Assembly (NCBI GenBank): GCA_963799045.1
Contig: CAWCVN010000005.1
Location: 434,001 to 498,000 of the forward strand
Origin: DASRSS01 sp963799045
GTDB taxonomy: Bacteria; Actinomycetota; Actinomycetes; Mycobacteriales; Jatrophihabitantaceae
Reading direction: 5' to 3'
Length of the DNA stretch: 64,000 bases
Shown here: one piece after another, positions 1-8,264 of the stretch
Position numbering within the stretch: position 1 is the first letter of the stretch
Layout: every line of letters begins with the position of its first letter
Translations under genes and position numbers: made by a program
The notes under the pieces: generated by a model
Databases searched by the model: none
The model's input: the letters and a program-made list of their open reading frames with translations, nothing else
Told to the model about the DNA's origin: nothing

Positions 1-745
1 ATTTCGCAGATGCCGGCGCGCCGCCGGCGTCGAACGCGCCGAGCGAGCCGACCTCGGCGAAGGCGCTGCTGCATGCGGTGGTGTCGGCCTGCTGGTCGAC
101 GCTCTCGCTGGTGCCGCTGTCCAGCGGCAGTAGCTTCAGCTTTCGGCCGCAGATGCTCGACGTGCTGTTGAAGTAGGCGACGTAGGCCTGCACCGCCGCC
201 TGCGCCGACTTGAACAGGCCGGGCACCGGCCCGGTGAGATCGGCGACGTTCGCGATCGTGATCTGTGAGCCGGTGATGCCGGTGCCGTTGTTGAAGCCGG
301 CACAGCTGCCGGCCTTGGCCGAGCCGGACCCGCCACCGGTTCCCGGCCCGCCGCCGTGCGCCCGGTTCGCCGAGCCGCCGGTCCCGCCGCCGATCCCGCT
401 GTCCGCGCCGCTGCTACCGGACCCACTACCTGACCGGCGGCCGGTGCCGCCGCCCGATGCCGCACCCGTCGACGTCGCCCCGCCGGGACCGGCCGCAGCC
501 GTACCCGCGACGTTGCCGTCGGCGGCCGGGGGCCGCGTGCCCACCGGCGCCGGTGCCGAGTCGCCGGCGACGGCGTTCTGCGCGTCGACCGTGGCCACGC
601 CGGGGCCGGCGAAGAACTGCGCCGGGGGCACCTGCGAGCCGCAGCCGGCAAGCACCAGCGTCACCGCGGCCGGGCCCGCCGCGAGCACGGCACGGTGGCG
701 GGCGGGCGAGGATCGCCCAGCAGCTCCCCCAGCGGCGCGGACCAT
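1..745 (-). CDS. ABC-type branched-chain amino-acid/solute-binding lipoprotein, 3' part outside window
   Basis: The gene runs off the left edge; 248 codons are visible from ATG 743-745. The first 35 residues form a lipoprotein signal: a hydrophobic stretch ending in LAGC with the lipidated Cys at about residue 35. Residues 40-145 are a Gly/Ser/Thr/Ala-rich linker. After it comes a segment typical of periplasmic binding proteins of the Leu/Ile/Val family (ITGSQITIANVADLTGPVP, then KSAQAAVQAYVAYFN). Such lipoproteins deliver amino acids or aromatic/acyl compounds to an ABC permease; no permease is in view, so the ligand is unknown. The linker is unusually long and low in complexity. Confidence 0.8.
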   Translation of the reverse strand, partial: MVRAAGGAAGRSSPARHRAVLAAGPAAVTLVLAGCGSQVPPAQFFAGPGVATVDAQNAVAGDSAPAPVGTRPPAADGNVAGTAAAGPGGATSTGAASGGGTGRRSGSGSGSSGADSGIGGGTGGSANRAHGGGPGTGGGSGSAKAGSCAGFNNGTGITGSQITIANVADLTGPVPGLFKSAQAAVQAYVAYFNSTSSICGRKLKLLPLDSGTSESVDQQADTTACSSAFAEVGSLGAFDAGGAPASAK

Positions 746-793
746 CAGCTCACCTCGCAGAACCGCAGTTCGGAACCCTGGCTGAGCATGCGC

Positions 794-813
794 CTGGACA
801 GTAGTCCAACTAG
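794..813. promoter_or_regulatory. putative TetR-type site (CTGGACA...CTAG)
   Basis: CTGGACA (794-800) and ACTAG (809-813) lie about 95 bp before the F420-oxidoreductase reading frame. The same elements, CTAG close to TGTCCAG, recur at 1836-1846 just before the TetR gene and at 3787-3814 before the convergent gene. This suggests, by inference, one regulator acting on all three. Confidence 0.35.
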
Positions 814-908
814 GGTAGGTGGTCAACGCCTCGCTGCCCCTGACCGGCTGGACACCGGTCCGCGCGGTCTGCCAGGCTCATCGCCGCCAACTTCAGCGAG
901 GGGTCGAG

Positions 909-1775
909 ATGAGATTCGGCGTCGTGCTGTTCACCAGCGATCGCGGCATCACCCCGGCGGCGGCGGCCGCGGCGGCGGAGAACGCCGGGTTGGAGTCGTT
1001 GTTCGTCCCCGAACACACGCACATCCCCGTCAAGCGCGAGTCGGCGCATCCGTCACCGGCGACGCGACGCTTGCCCGACGACCGCTACATGCGCACGCTC
1101 GACCCGTGGGTGGCGCTCGCCGGCGCAGCCGCGGTCACGCCGCAGGATCCGCGCTCGGCACCGCGGTGGCACTGCCGGCCGAACACGACCCGATCACGCT
1201 GGCCAAGACGATCGCGATCACTGGATCACCTCTCCGGCGGTCGGGTCGTGCTCGGCGCCGGGCTTCGGCTGGAACGTCGACGAACTGACCGACCACAACG
1301 TGCCGGCCAAGAAGCGACGTACGGTGCTTGCGCGAGTACATCGAGGCGATGCGGGCGCTCTGGAGCAAGGACGAGGGCAGCTATGCCGGCGAGTACGTCG
1401 AGCTTCGGGCCGAGCTGGGCCTGGCCGAAGCCGGTGCAGTCGCACGTGCCCGGTGCTGATCGGCGCCGGCGGCACGGACAAGACCTTCGAGTGGATCGTG
1501 CGCAACGCCGACGGCTGGATCACCACGCCCACGGACGTCGAGATCGACGACAAGGTCGGCGCTGCTCCAGCGGATGTGGGCCGACGCCGGGCGGGCGGAG
1601 CAGCCCGAGATCGTGGCACTCGCCGGCCGGCCGGACGCCGAAGTGCTGGCGCACTGGGAGTCCATCGGGGTCACCGAGGTCTGTTCGGGCTGCCGGACCG
1701 GGAGGCCCCGACGTGGCCGGCTACATCGCCCACCTCGGCGCCAAGCTCGGGCGCGGCGATACGCCGGCAGGCTGA
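909..1775 (+). pseudogene. LLM-class F420-dependent oxidoreductase, broken by many single-base indels
   Basis: From ATG 909 the frame gives MRFGVVLFTSDRGITPAAAA and a luciferase-like TIM-barrel start. From about 1130 on, the homologous protein can be followed only by changing frame roughly nine times: LGTAVALPAEHDPITLAKTI, DHLSGGRVVLGAGFGWNVDE, VPVLIGAGGTDKTF, VEIDDKVGLLQRMWADAG, then PDVAGYIAHLGAKLG to the stop at 1775. Restored length is about 285 aa, normal for F420-dependent luciferase-like reductases. Residues on both sides of each break stay family-like and most breaks are one-base insertions. That fits poor sequence quality at least as well as decay. Substrate unknown. Confidence 0.75.
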
Positions 1776-1835
1776 CACCGCGCGCCTCGGCGGCACGGTC
1801 ATGGCGCGTATGGTTGCCGCAGCCAGCTGATCAGA

Positions 1836-1846
1836 CTAGTGTCCAG
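1836..1846 (+). promoter_or_regulatory. putative operator CTAGTGTCCAG before the TetR gene
   Basis: CTAGTGTCCAG sits 17 bp before ATG 1863 and matches half of the inverted repeat at 3787-3814. Confidence 0.35.
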
Positions 1847-1862
1847 CGCTGTGTCAGGCCCA

Positions 1863-2450
1863 ATGCTCACCGCGCCCAACCCCGATCTGATCACCGCGAC
1901 ACGGCGGCACCTGAACGCCCGCCAGGCAGAGACCGTTCAGAAGATTATCGACTCGGCGCGCGAGGAGCTGCGCGAGGTCGGCTTCGACGCGCTCACCATC
2001 CGCAGCGTCGCCGGCCGCGCCGCCGTCGCCCCGGCGACGGCCTACACCTATTTCTCCTCGAAGAACCACCTGATCGTCGAGATCTTCTGGCGGCAGATCA
2101 ACGCCCAGGGCCGGCGCGAGCAGACCTGCCCGACGCCGCTGGGGCGGGTGACCGCGGTCTTCACCGATCTCGCCGAGATGCTCGCCGCCGAACCGGAGCT
2201 CGGCGCCGCCACCACCGTCGCGCTACTGGGCTCCGACCCGGACGTCATGCAGCTGCGGTACCTGATCGGCCAGGAGATCAATAACCGGATCGCCGCCGCG
2301 GTGGGACCGAAGGCCAGCGCGCACCTGCTCGACGCGCTCAGCGTCGCCTGGTCGGGTGCGATGCTGCAGGCCGGCATGGGTCATTCGGACTACAAGCAGA
2401 TGGGCCGGAGGTTGGTCTCGGTAACGCGCCTGCTCATGGGAGAGCGTTGA
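1863..2450 (+). CDS. TetR/AcrR family transcriptional regulator
   Basis: 195 aa. Residues about 18-65 form the TetR helix-turn-helix (ETVQKIIDSAREELREVGFD, then TIRSVAGRAAVAPATAYTYF); the rest is a helical ligand-binding domain. A GTG at 1839 in the same frame is possible but lies inside the CTAG-TGTCCAG motif at 1836-1846, so ATG 1863 is preferred. It sits between the broken F420 oxidoreductase and a convergent conserved protein. Likely autoregulated through the motif (inference); the ligand is unknown. Confidence 0.85.
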   Translation: MLTAPNPDLITATRRHLNARQAETVQKIIDSAREELREVGFDALTIRSVAGRAAVAPATAYTYFSSKNHLIVEIFWRQINAQGRREQTCPTPLGRVTAVFTDLAEMLAAEPELGAATTVALLGSDPDVMQLRYLIGQEINNRIAAAVGPKASAHLLDALSVAWSGAMLQAGMGHSDYKQMGRRLVSVTRLLMGER

Positions 2451-2502
2451 GCGCCGGTGAGCGAAACGCTCATCGTTCGACGCGAGTCATCAGGACCGCG
2501 CG

Positions 2503-3765
2503 TCAGGTGTTCAGCACCGGCAGCAGGCTGCGCCGTTCGGCGAGCACGAACGCGGCGCCGGTGCTCAGCCGCGTGAGCTGCACTTCCGGCGCCTCGTCGC
2601 CGACCTCGGCGCCGGCATCGGCGGCCCCGACAGCCACCCGCAGCAGGTCGTCGTCGGTGCCGGCCGAGCGCAGCCACAAGCGCGGGTCGACGGCACGCAC
2701 GATCGCCTGCAGCGGTTCGAGGTGATCAGCGTCGAGCATCGCCGGCCACGCACCGTCGCGACAGGCGGGCGAGCGGCGCCCGAGCGTCAAGGTCAGCTCG
2801 TCCCCGCCCGCGGTGATCTCGGCCTCGACGTAGCCGGCGGGGTTGAGCGCCGGATGCGCACGTAGCACCCGCGCGAGCCCGGCGAGGCCGGCCGCGGCCG
2901 AGCCGACCAACGCCGAGCGCAGCCGGCCGGCCACCACCGCGGCGGCGCCGGTGAACTGCTTGCGACCGATATCGATCGCTACCGCGTCGCCGAGTCGGGC
3001 CCGCACGGCGACCAGGAACGACAGGGTCAGCAGGTGGCCCTGCAGGCAGGCCTCCTCGGCCAGCCGCACGAGGGCCGAGTGGCTGAACTCGGCGAAGGGA
3101 AAGTCCGCGAACAGCGCTCCGGAGTAGTCACCAAGACCGGCTTCCATTGCGTCGATCGGTGTCACGGCCTCGAACCGGGCGGCCCCGGTCCGACCGATCA
3201 CACGCGCCTGCGGCGGGTACGGCGGTGCGTCGTCGCCCTCGTCGATGGTGACCGTCCAGGCGCAGTGCGGAGTGCGGCCGGCCGGAACGCGGGGTGGTCG
3301 GTGGACCGGCCGCACCACGGCCTTCGGGTTGGTCGCGACTGCGGTCGCGTCGAAGGTCGGGTCCTCGATGTCGTGGCACATCCGCCGCACGTAGTTCGGG
3401 CCCATCGGTTCGACATCCATCAGCGCGCCGCAGTGCGCGAGTTCGAACGCGCCGTGGTCGCGGTCGGTGACGGTGTAGCGGAAGTCCATGAACTGCGGTG
3501 GGGCTCCGATGTCCAGCTGCAGACCCTTGAAGATCGTCACGACGTCATCACCAGTGAAGCCGAGGGCACGCTGCATGCGCCTTGTGTAGACCGGGCTGGC
3601 GCCCTGCCACTCCTCGATCGCGACGTCGCGCATGCCGTCCGGGCCGAGTGCACCGAGCACGTGGGGCAGGCCGGCGCGGTCGATGAGGTGCCCGCCGAGC
3701 AGCAGCTCCGGGACGAGCACGGCCAGCTCGGCGCGGGACAGATCGGCAAAGCCCGTTCTCGGCAC
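2503..3765 (-). CDS. conserved actinobacterial protein of unknown function
   Basis: 420 aa from GTG 3763-3765; the open frame extends further upstream to 3846 but the family-like sequence starts here (PRTGFADLSRAELAVLVPEL). Conserved-looking segments include IEEWQGASPVYTRRMQRALG, IFKGLQLDIGAPPQFMDFRY, HCGALMDVEPMGPNYVRRMC and HDIEDPTFDATA. No signal peptide or membrane segment is apparent. The conserved Cys/His residues in the HCGAL and MCHDIEDP segments could bind metal or ligand. I recognise the pattern as an actinobacterial family but not a function. It converges on the TetR gene, and its promoter carries the CTGGACA/TGTCCAG repeat. Confidence 0.65.
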   Translation of the reverse strand: MPRTGFADLSRAELAVLVPELLLGGHLIDRAGLPHVLGALGPDGMRDVAIEEWQGASPVYTRRMQRALGFTGDDVVTIFKGLQLDIGAPPQFMDFRYTVTDRDHGAFELAHCGALMDVEPMGPNYVRRMCHDIEDPTFDATAVATNPKAVVRPVHRPPRVPAGRTPHCAWTVTIDEGDDAPPYPPQARVIGRTGAARFEAVTPIDAMEAGLGDYSGALFADFPFAEFSHSALVRLAEEACLQGHLLTLSFLVAVRARLGDAVAIDIGRKQFTGAAAVVAGRLRSALVGSAAAGLAGLARVLRAHPALNPAGYVEAEITAGGDELTLTLGRRSPACRDGAWPAMLDADHLEPLQAIVRAVDPRLWLRSAGTDDDLLRVAVGAADAGAEVGDEAPEVQLTRLSTGAAFVLAERRSLLPVLNT

Positions 3766-3786
3766 GGCCCCATCCAACTCGAGAAC

Positions 3787-3814
3787 CTGGACAAGTGTCA
3801 AGCTAGCTGTCCAG
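3787..3814. promoter_or_regulatory. inverted repeat CTGGACA-N14-TGTCCAG
   Basis: A perfect 7-bp inverted repeat (3787-3793 and 3808-3814) lies 22-49 bp upstream of GTG 3765 on the minus strand and overlaps a TTGACA-like -35. It contains the CTAG/TGTCCAG combination also seen at 794-813 and 1836-1846; probable regulator-binding site. Confidence 0.45.
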
Positions 3815-3846
3815 TTACCTGGGAGTGCCGTCCACCCCCGCGGCAC

Positions 3847-4866
3847 TCACCGCGCCAGCTGGTCGACCGCCGCGTCGAACAGCCACGGCAGCCGCGCGGC
3901 CAACGGAACGATGCGTCGACGCAGCGGCGCGTGCCCCCCGGCCCACAGCAGCGCCGAGGTGATCACGCGATAGCGGCGGCTGATCGCCGTGTAGTCGTGC
4001 TCGTAGCGCTGGGGCTCGTCCGACGCCAGCCGCTCCGCGACGGCGCGAGCGCAGGCGAAGGCCAGCGCCAGCCCCTCCCCCGTCAGCGCGTCGACATACC
4101 CGGCGGCGTCGCCGACCAGCAGCACCCGCCCGTGCACGCGCCGGCCCACCGGCTGGCGCATCGGCCCGGCCGCGCGCACCGGGCCGAACTCGGCCCCGCC
4201 CAGGCGTGTGGCCAGTGTGGGGAACGCCGACAGCCGCTGCGCGAAGGTGCCGCGGCCGCGGCCGAGCAGCGCCACCCCTACGCAGTCCGGGGCGACCGGC
4301 GTCACATACGCCTCGCCTACCGGCGCCCAGTGCACCTCGACCAGGTCGCACCACGGGGCCAGCCGGGCGTGCGCGCGCAGCCCCCACCTGCGCTCCCCGG
4401 CCGGCGTGCGCGCACCTGCTGGCAATTGGCCGCGCACCCGCGAATGCAGCCCGTCGGCAGCGACCAGGTACCGGGCCCGTACCCCGAGCGCGCCGACAGA
4501 ATCGCGGCGCTGGTCGAAGTGCTCGACGCGGCCGCGGACGAACTCGACACCAGCCGCGAGGGCCGCGTCGTGCAACGCCGAGTGCAGGTCCGTGCGCTGC
4601 ACGCCAAGCCCGAGGCCGCGCCGGAAGGTCGCGGTGACAGCCAGGTCGTCCTGGACGTAGCGGATGCCCCGCAACGCGGCGCCGGGAGGCCGGACGCCCA
4701 GTGCGTCGAGCTCGACGACCGCGTGCGGCATCAGCCCCTCGCCGCAGGCCTTGTCGATCGGGGCCGGGCGAGGCTCGACCACGACGGTGCGCAGCCCGCG
4801 GCTGCGAGCATGCAGTGCGGTGGCCAGACCGGCCGGCCCGCCCCCGACGATCAGCACATCGATCAC
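3847..4866 (-). CDS. FAD-dependent hydroxylase/reductase (SrsC-like, geranylgeranyl-reductase superfamily)
   Basis: 339 aa. The N-terminal dinucleotide-binding motif is VLIVGGGPAGLATALHARSR, followed by a CGEG segment; the second FAD motif is LLVGDAAGYVDALTGEGLAL near residue 245. This matches PHBH-type/geranylgeranyl-reductase flavoproteins. Start chosen at GTG 4864-4866 because it overlaps the TGA of the upstream methyltransferase gene as GTGA, the usual coupled arrangement. It is third in the PKS-methyltransferase-flavoprotein operon. By analogy with Streptomyces SrsA-SrsB-SrsC it may hydroxylate the methylated alkylresorcinol to a quinol/quinone; a prenyl-chain reductase role is the alternative. 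Confidence 0.8.
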   Translation of the reverse strand: MIDVLIVGGGPAGLATALHARSRGLRTVVVEPRPAPIDKACGEGLMPHAVVELDALGVRPPGAALRGIRYVQDDLAVTATFRRGLGLGVQRTDLHSALHDAALAAGVEFVRGRVEHFDQRRDSVGALGVRARYLVAADGLHSRVRGQLPAGARTPAGERRWGLRAHARLAPWCDLVEVHWAPVGEAYVTPVAPDCVGVALLGRGRGTFAQRLSAFPTLATRLGGAEFGPVRAAGPMRQPVGRRVHGRVLLVGDAAGYVDALTGEGLALAFACARAVAERLASDEPQRYEHDYTAISRRYRVITSALLWAGGHAPLRRRIVPLAARLPWLFDAAVDQLAR

Positions 4867-5390
4867 GACACGCTCGCCGGCTCCGACGCCGACCTCAGGG
4901 CTTCGTTCTCGACGCGTATCCGCCTTGTGAGCAACGCCGCGTCGAGTACGCCGAAGGTGATCGCGGTGATCCATGCGGTGTGGACGAGCGGCAGTGCCGC
5001 GCCTTCGACGACGACCGCCAGGTAGTTCGGGTGGGCCAGCCACCGGTAGGGCCCGCTGACCACCCGGGGAAGGCCGGGGACCACGATCACCCTGGTGTTC
5101 CACCTCGGCCCGAGAGTGCGGATGCACCACCAGCGCAGCGCTTGCGAGGCGAGCACGAGACCGAACATCGTCCATCCCAGCGCCGGCAGGAACGGGCGAT
5201 GTCCGTAGCCAGCCTCGGCCACGGCGGCGACGAGCAGGCCGACGTGCAGCGCGACCATCAGCGGGTAGTGTGCGGCGCCGAACTCCTTCCCACCGCGTTC
5301 GCGGCTCCACCGCTCGTTGCGGCGGGCGACCACCAGCTCGGCCACCCGTTCAGCGGCGACCAGCGCGACCAGCAGCGTGAACCAGCTCAT
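4863..5390 (-). CDS. isoprenylcysteine carboxyl methyltransferase (ICMT)-family membrane methyltransferase (SrsB-like)
   Basis: 175 aa with about four membrane-spanning segments. The C-terminal half carries the family motif around GPYRWLAHPNYLAVVVEGAA. Members methylate small hydrophobic acceptors using S-adenosylmethionine at the membrane. It starts 4 bp after the polyketide synthase stop and ends overlapping the flavoprotein start, so the three genes form one operon. In the srs system of Streptomyces the equivalent enzyme methylates alkylresorcinols; that role is inferred here from gene order. Confidence 0.8.
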   Translation of the reverse strand: MSWFTLLVALVAAERVAELVVARRNERWSRERGGKEFGAAHYPLMVALHVGLLVAAVAEAGYGHRPFLPALGWTMFGLVLASQALRWWCIRTLGPRWNTRVIVVPGLPRVVSGPYRWLAHPNYLAVVVEGAALPLVHTAWITAITFGVLDAALLTRRIRVENEALRSASEPASVS

Positions 5391-5393
5391 GCC

Positions 5394-6452
5394 TCACCTC
5401 CACCGCAACAGCACCAGCTCGGAGCAGAAGCCCGGCCCCATCGCCATCAGCAGTCCCGGACTGCCACTCGGCGGGTGTTTGTCGACCGTGTCCTGCAGCA
5501 CGTGCAGCACCGAGGACGACGACAGGTTGCCGACCTGCGCCAGCGACCGCCAGGTGAGCTCGAGCGCGGCTGCGGGAAGCTCCAGCACCTCCTGGATCGC
5601 CTCGATCACCTTGGGACCGCCCGGATGGCTGACCCACGTCGTGACGTCGGGCACCGCGAGGCCGTGGCCGGCGAGGAACTCGCGCACGTCCGCGCCGAGG
5701 TACTGGCGCACCAGGTCGGGCACGGCCGCGTCGAGCACGATCTGCAGCCCGGTGGCGGTCACGTCCCAGCCCATCGTGCGTTGTGTGTCCGGATACAGAT
5801 GGCTGCGGGAGTCGATCACCTCCGCGCCGCCCGGGTATCCGGTGCCGCGTTCTGCCCCCACCGCGACCACGGCGCTCGCCCCGTCGCCGAACAGGCCGCT
5901 GGCCACGACGTTTGCGGTGCTCAGGTCCCCGCGCTGCAACGTCAGGGAGCACAGCTCGACCGACAGCAGCGCCGCGACCTGGTCGGGCGCGCCGCGCAGG
6001 TAGTCGTGCATCCGCGCGATGCCGGCCGCTCCTGCCACGCAGCCGAGCCCGAACAACGGAACGCGCTTCACGTCGGGACGTAGCCCCACCTCGTTCGCGA
6101 TACGCGCCTCCAGCGACGGTGCGGCGATGCCGGTCACCGTCGTGGAGAACACGGCGTCGACGTCGGCCGGCTGCAGCCGTGCGCGGTCGAGTGCACCGCG
6201 TAGTGCCTCGGCGCCGAGCCGCACCGCGTGCGTGACGAACGCCGAGTTCGCCGCGCCGAAATCGCGCAGCCGCGGGTACTCGTCGATCGCGAGCACCAGG
6301 TGCCGTGTGTGCACCCGCGCGCTGCGGTGCACTCGGCGCACCAGCGTCTCGTGGCTGCGGTCCTCGAGCAGGTCCAGGAACAGTTCGGTGAGCTCGTCCT
6401 GCGTGTACCGGTGGGGTGGGACGATCCCGTGGACCGCGGTGATGACACTCAC
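5394..6452 (-). CDS. type III polyketide synthase (chalcone/stilbene synthase family, alkylresorcinol type)
   Basis: 352 aa, the usual length. The catalytic triad is visible: Cys138 in FGLGCVAGAAG, His276 in WVSHPGGPKV and Asn309 in VGNLSSSSVL. It condenses an acyl starter with malonyl-CoA units to give pyrones or resorcinols. First gene of an operon with an ICMT-like methyltransferase and a FAD hydroxylase, the same set as srsABC for phenolic lipids. A UbiA prenyltransferase is divergently transcribed 60 bp away, which adds a possible prenylation step (inference). Chain length and starter cannot be read from the sequence. Confidence 0.93.
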   Translation of the reverse strand: MSVITAVHGIVPPHRYTQDELTELFLDLLEDRSHETLVRRVHRSARVHTRHLVLAIDEYPRLRDFGAANSAFVTHAVRLGAEALRGALDRARLQPADVDAVFSTTVTGIAAPSLEARIANEVGLRPDVKRVPLFGLGCVAGAAGIARMHDYLRGAPDQVAALLSVELCSLTLQRGDLSTANVVASGLFGDGASAVVAVGAERGTGYPGGAEVIDSRSHLYPDTQRTMGWDVTATGLQIVLDAAVPDLVRQYLGADVREFLAGHGLAVPDVTTWVSHPGGPKVIEAIQEVLELPAAALELTWRSLAQVGNLSSSSVLHVLQDTVDKHPPSGSPGLLMAMGPGFCSELVLLRWR

Positions 6453-6514
6453 CGTGTGTTTGTACCCCGCCGGGCGCCCCCGCGACGCAGCGAGGGCCGA
6501 GGCGCAAGGATGGG

Positions 6515-7375
6515 ATGGTGGCTGTCACCGCAAGAGGGGTCCGGTTCAGCGCCTCGGCCGGTGCGCTGGCTCGCTCGTGCCATCCGGCACCGACCGTCGC
6601 GGTCACCGCGTTCGCCACGGCGCTCGGCGCGACGGCAGGCAACTCCGCAGCGACCTGCACCCTGCTCGCCGTCGCGGTCTGGGCCGGCCAGCTGTCGATC
6701 GGATGGTCCAACGACCGTATCGACGCCGAGCGCGACCGGGCCGCCGGGCGCCAGGACAAGCCACTGGCCCGGCGCGCGGTGTCGCCCGGCACCGCGGACA
6801 CAGCGATCCGGGTGGCACTCGCCGTGACGGCAGCCTTCTCCTTCGCACTGGGTTGGCGGGCCGGGCTGGTGCACCTCGGCGCGGTGGGCTGCGGCTGGCT
6901 GTACAACCTCTGGCTGAAGGGGACGTGGTGGTCGTGGCTGCCCTACGCTGCGGCCTTCGGCGCGCTGCCCGCCATCGCGACGCTCGCCCTGCCGGCGCAC
7001 CCCCTTCCCGGGGGCTGGGTAGTCGCGGCCGGTGCGCTGCTCGGCGTGGCCGCCAACCTCACCAACGCAGTGCCGGACCTCGCCGGCGACCGGCGCACCG
7101 GCGTCGTCGGCCTGCCGCACCGCCTTGGGGCCCGGCGGTCGCTGCTGCTCGCCGCACTGCTGCTGGTGGCGGCGACGCTGCTCGCCGCGATCGGGCCTGC
7201 GGGCGCCGTGACGCCGCTCGGCTGGGGCGTGCTCGCCGCCAGCGTGCTGGCGGCCGCCGGCGCGGCACGGCTTGCCGCGAGGGATCCCCGCGGCAAGCTA
7301 TCCTTCTACGGCCTCGTCGCCGTGGTCGGTCTCGACCTGGTGCTCATCGTGGTGACCGGCCACCAGCTGCGCTGA
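6515..7375 (+). CDS. UbiA-family prenyltransferase
   Basis: 286 aa, about eight membrane helices. The first Asp-rich motif NDRIDAERD is followed by QDKPLARRAVSPG, and the second motif is DLAGDRRTG; both bind Mg-diphosphate of the prenyl donor. UbiA enzymes attach prenyl chains to aromatic acceptors in the membrane. It is divergent from the type III PKS operon with only 62 bp between them, so a shared promoter region and pathway are likely: prenylated alkylresorcinol/quinone or a menaquinone-like product. A role in core quinone synthesis is the alternative. ATG 6515 is used; an ATG at 6510 is out of frame. Confidence 0.88.
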   Translation: MVAVTARGVRFSASAGALARSCHPAPTVAVTAFATALGATAGNSAATCTLLAVAVWAGQLSIGWSNDRIDAERDRAAGRQDKPLARRAVSPGTADTAIRVALAVTAAFSFALGWRAGLVHLGAVGCGWLYNLWLKGTWWSWLPYAAAFGALPAIATLALPAHPLPGGWVVAAGALLGVAANLTNAVPDLAGDRRTGVVGLPHRLGARRSLLLAALLLVAATLLAAIGPAGAVTPLGWGVLAASVLAAAGAARLAARDPRGKLSFYGLVAVVGLDLVLIVVTGHQLR

Positions 7376-7394
7376 CGGCCCGGCTCACGCGCGG

Positions 7395-8087
7395 TCAGCG
7401 GGCCGATGCACCCGAGCCGGCCGACTCGCTCTCCTCGGCCGGCCGCTCCGCGCGGCGCGAATGCAGGAAATGTCGGTGCGTGTGATCGTTCTGTTCGCGA
7501 GCGATCGCGTCGCGGGCCGACGCGCGGGCGGATTCGGGCTCGGGACCGTCCTCTCCCGGGGCGGTCGGCCGATCGTAGGACGCGGCACGCTGCTCGACAC
7601 GCGAGAAGGCGATGCCCGGCATGCTGGTGCGCCCCAACGTCATCGCCCCCAACGCGACGATCAACGCGCCCAGCGCGTAGAAGTAGGCCAACGCCTCCAG
7701 CGCGCTCATACCCGCGCTGGTTGCGGTCGGCACCCCGATCGACCCGAGGCCGAGCGTCCCGACCAGCTGCGGACCGATCACCAGCCACCCCCCGGCGGCG
7801 ATGGCGAGGACCGAACCGGCGGCGACCAGGGCCCGGTTCGCGGCGAGCAGCATGACCAGGCCGGCCGCCGCGGCGACCGCGCCCGGGAGGACGTCGTACC
7901 AGCCGCGTGCAGCCGTCCAGGTCCATGCGCTGTCCGGGCTGTACGCGAAGTCGAAGTAAGGCCCCACGAACGGCACGATCGCGCCCCAGATTCCCAGCAG
8001 TACGAGCAACACGCCGCTCGCAGCGCCGCGGGTGCGCGGCATCGCAACGCGGCTGACTCGCGTCTCGTTCACCTGCGTACTAGTCAT
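7395..8087 (-). CDS. four-helix integral membrane protein, unknown function
   Basis: 230 aa. The start at ATG 8085-8087 is supported by a strong GAGGAGG Shine-Dalgarno 6-7 nt upstream; the open frame upstream of it is not coding-like. There are four hydrophobic segments (GVLLVLLGIWGAIVPFVG; LPGAVAAAAGLVMLLA; VLAIAAGGWLVIGPQLVG; ALIVALGAMTLG) and a charged, Arg/Glu-rich cytoplasmic tail of about 65 residues. No catalytic motif is seen. It converges on the UbiA gene. Confidence 0.7.
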   Translation of the reverse strand: MTSTQVNETRVSRVAMPRTRGAASGVLLVLLGIWGAIVPFVGPYFDFAYSPDSAWTWTAARGWYDVLPGAVAAAAGLVMLLAANRALVAAGSVLAIAAGGWLVIGPQLVGTLGLGSIGVPTATSAGMSALEALAYFYALGALIVALGAMTLGRTSMPGIAFSRVEQRAASYDRPTAPGEDGPEPESARASARDAIAREQNDHTHRHFLHSRRAERPAEESESAGSGASAR

Positions 8088-8264
8088 GACGACCTCCTCG
8101 CCAATCTGCAGGCCGTTCCTGCCTGCACGACAGGTCTTCCCGGTTGAGCCGGCACTCAACCAACTGCCAGCCGCTCGTTCGATTCGACGCCGCACGTTTG
8201 ACGCCCCAGATCGCGCGGGTATGCGACTCGCGAAACCGCGCAGCAGCGGAAAGGCGGGCATGCG

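Noticed and set aside
909..1775. Programmed frameshifting as explanation for the F420 oxidoreductase
   Set aside because: Nine shifts in mixed directions without slippery motifs cannot be programmed.
3034..5025. Long plus-strand frame of about 660 codons
   Set aside because: Lies opposite two well-supported minus genes (conserved protein and FAD enzyme) and has Arg/Gly/Gln-biased, family-less sequence typical of antisense frames in high-GC DNA.
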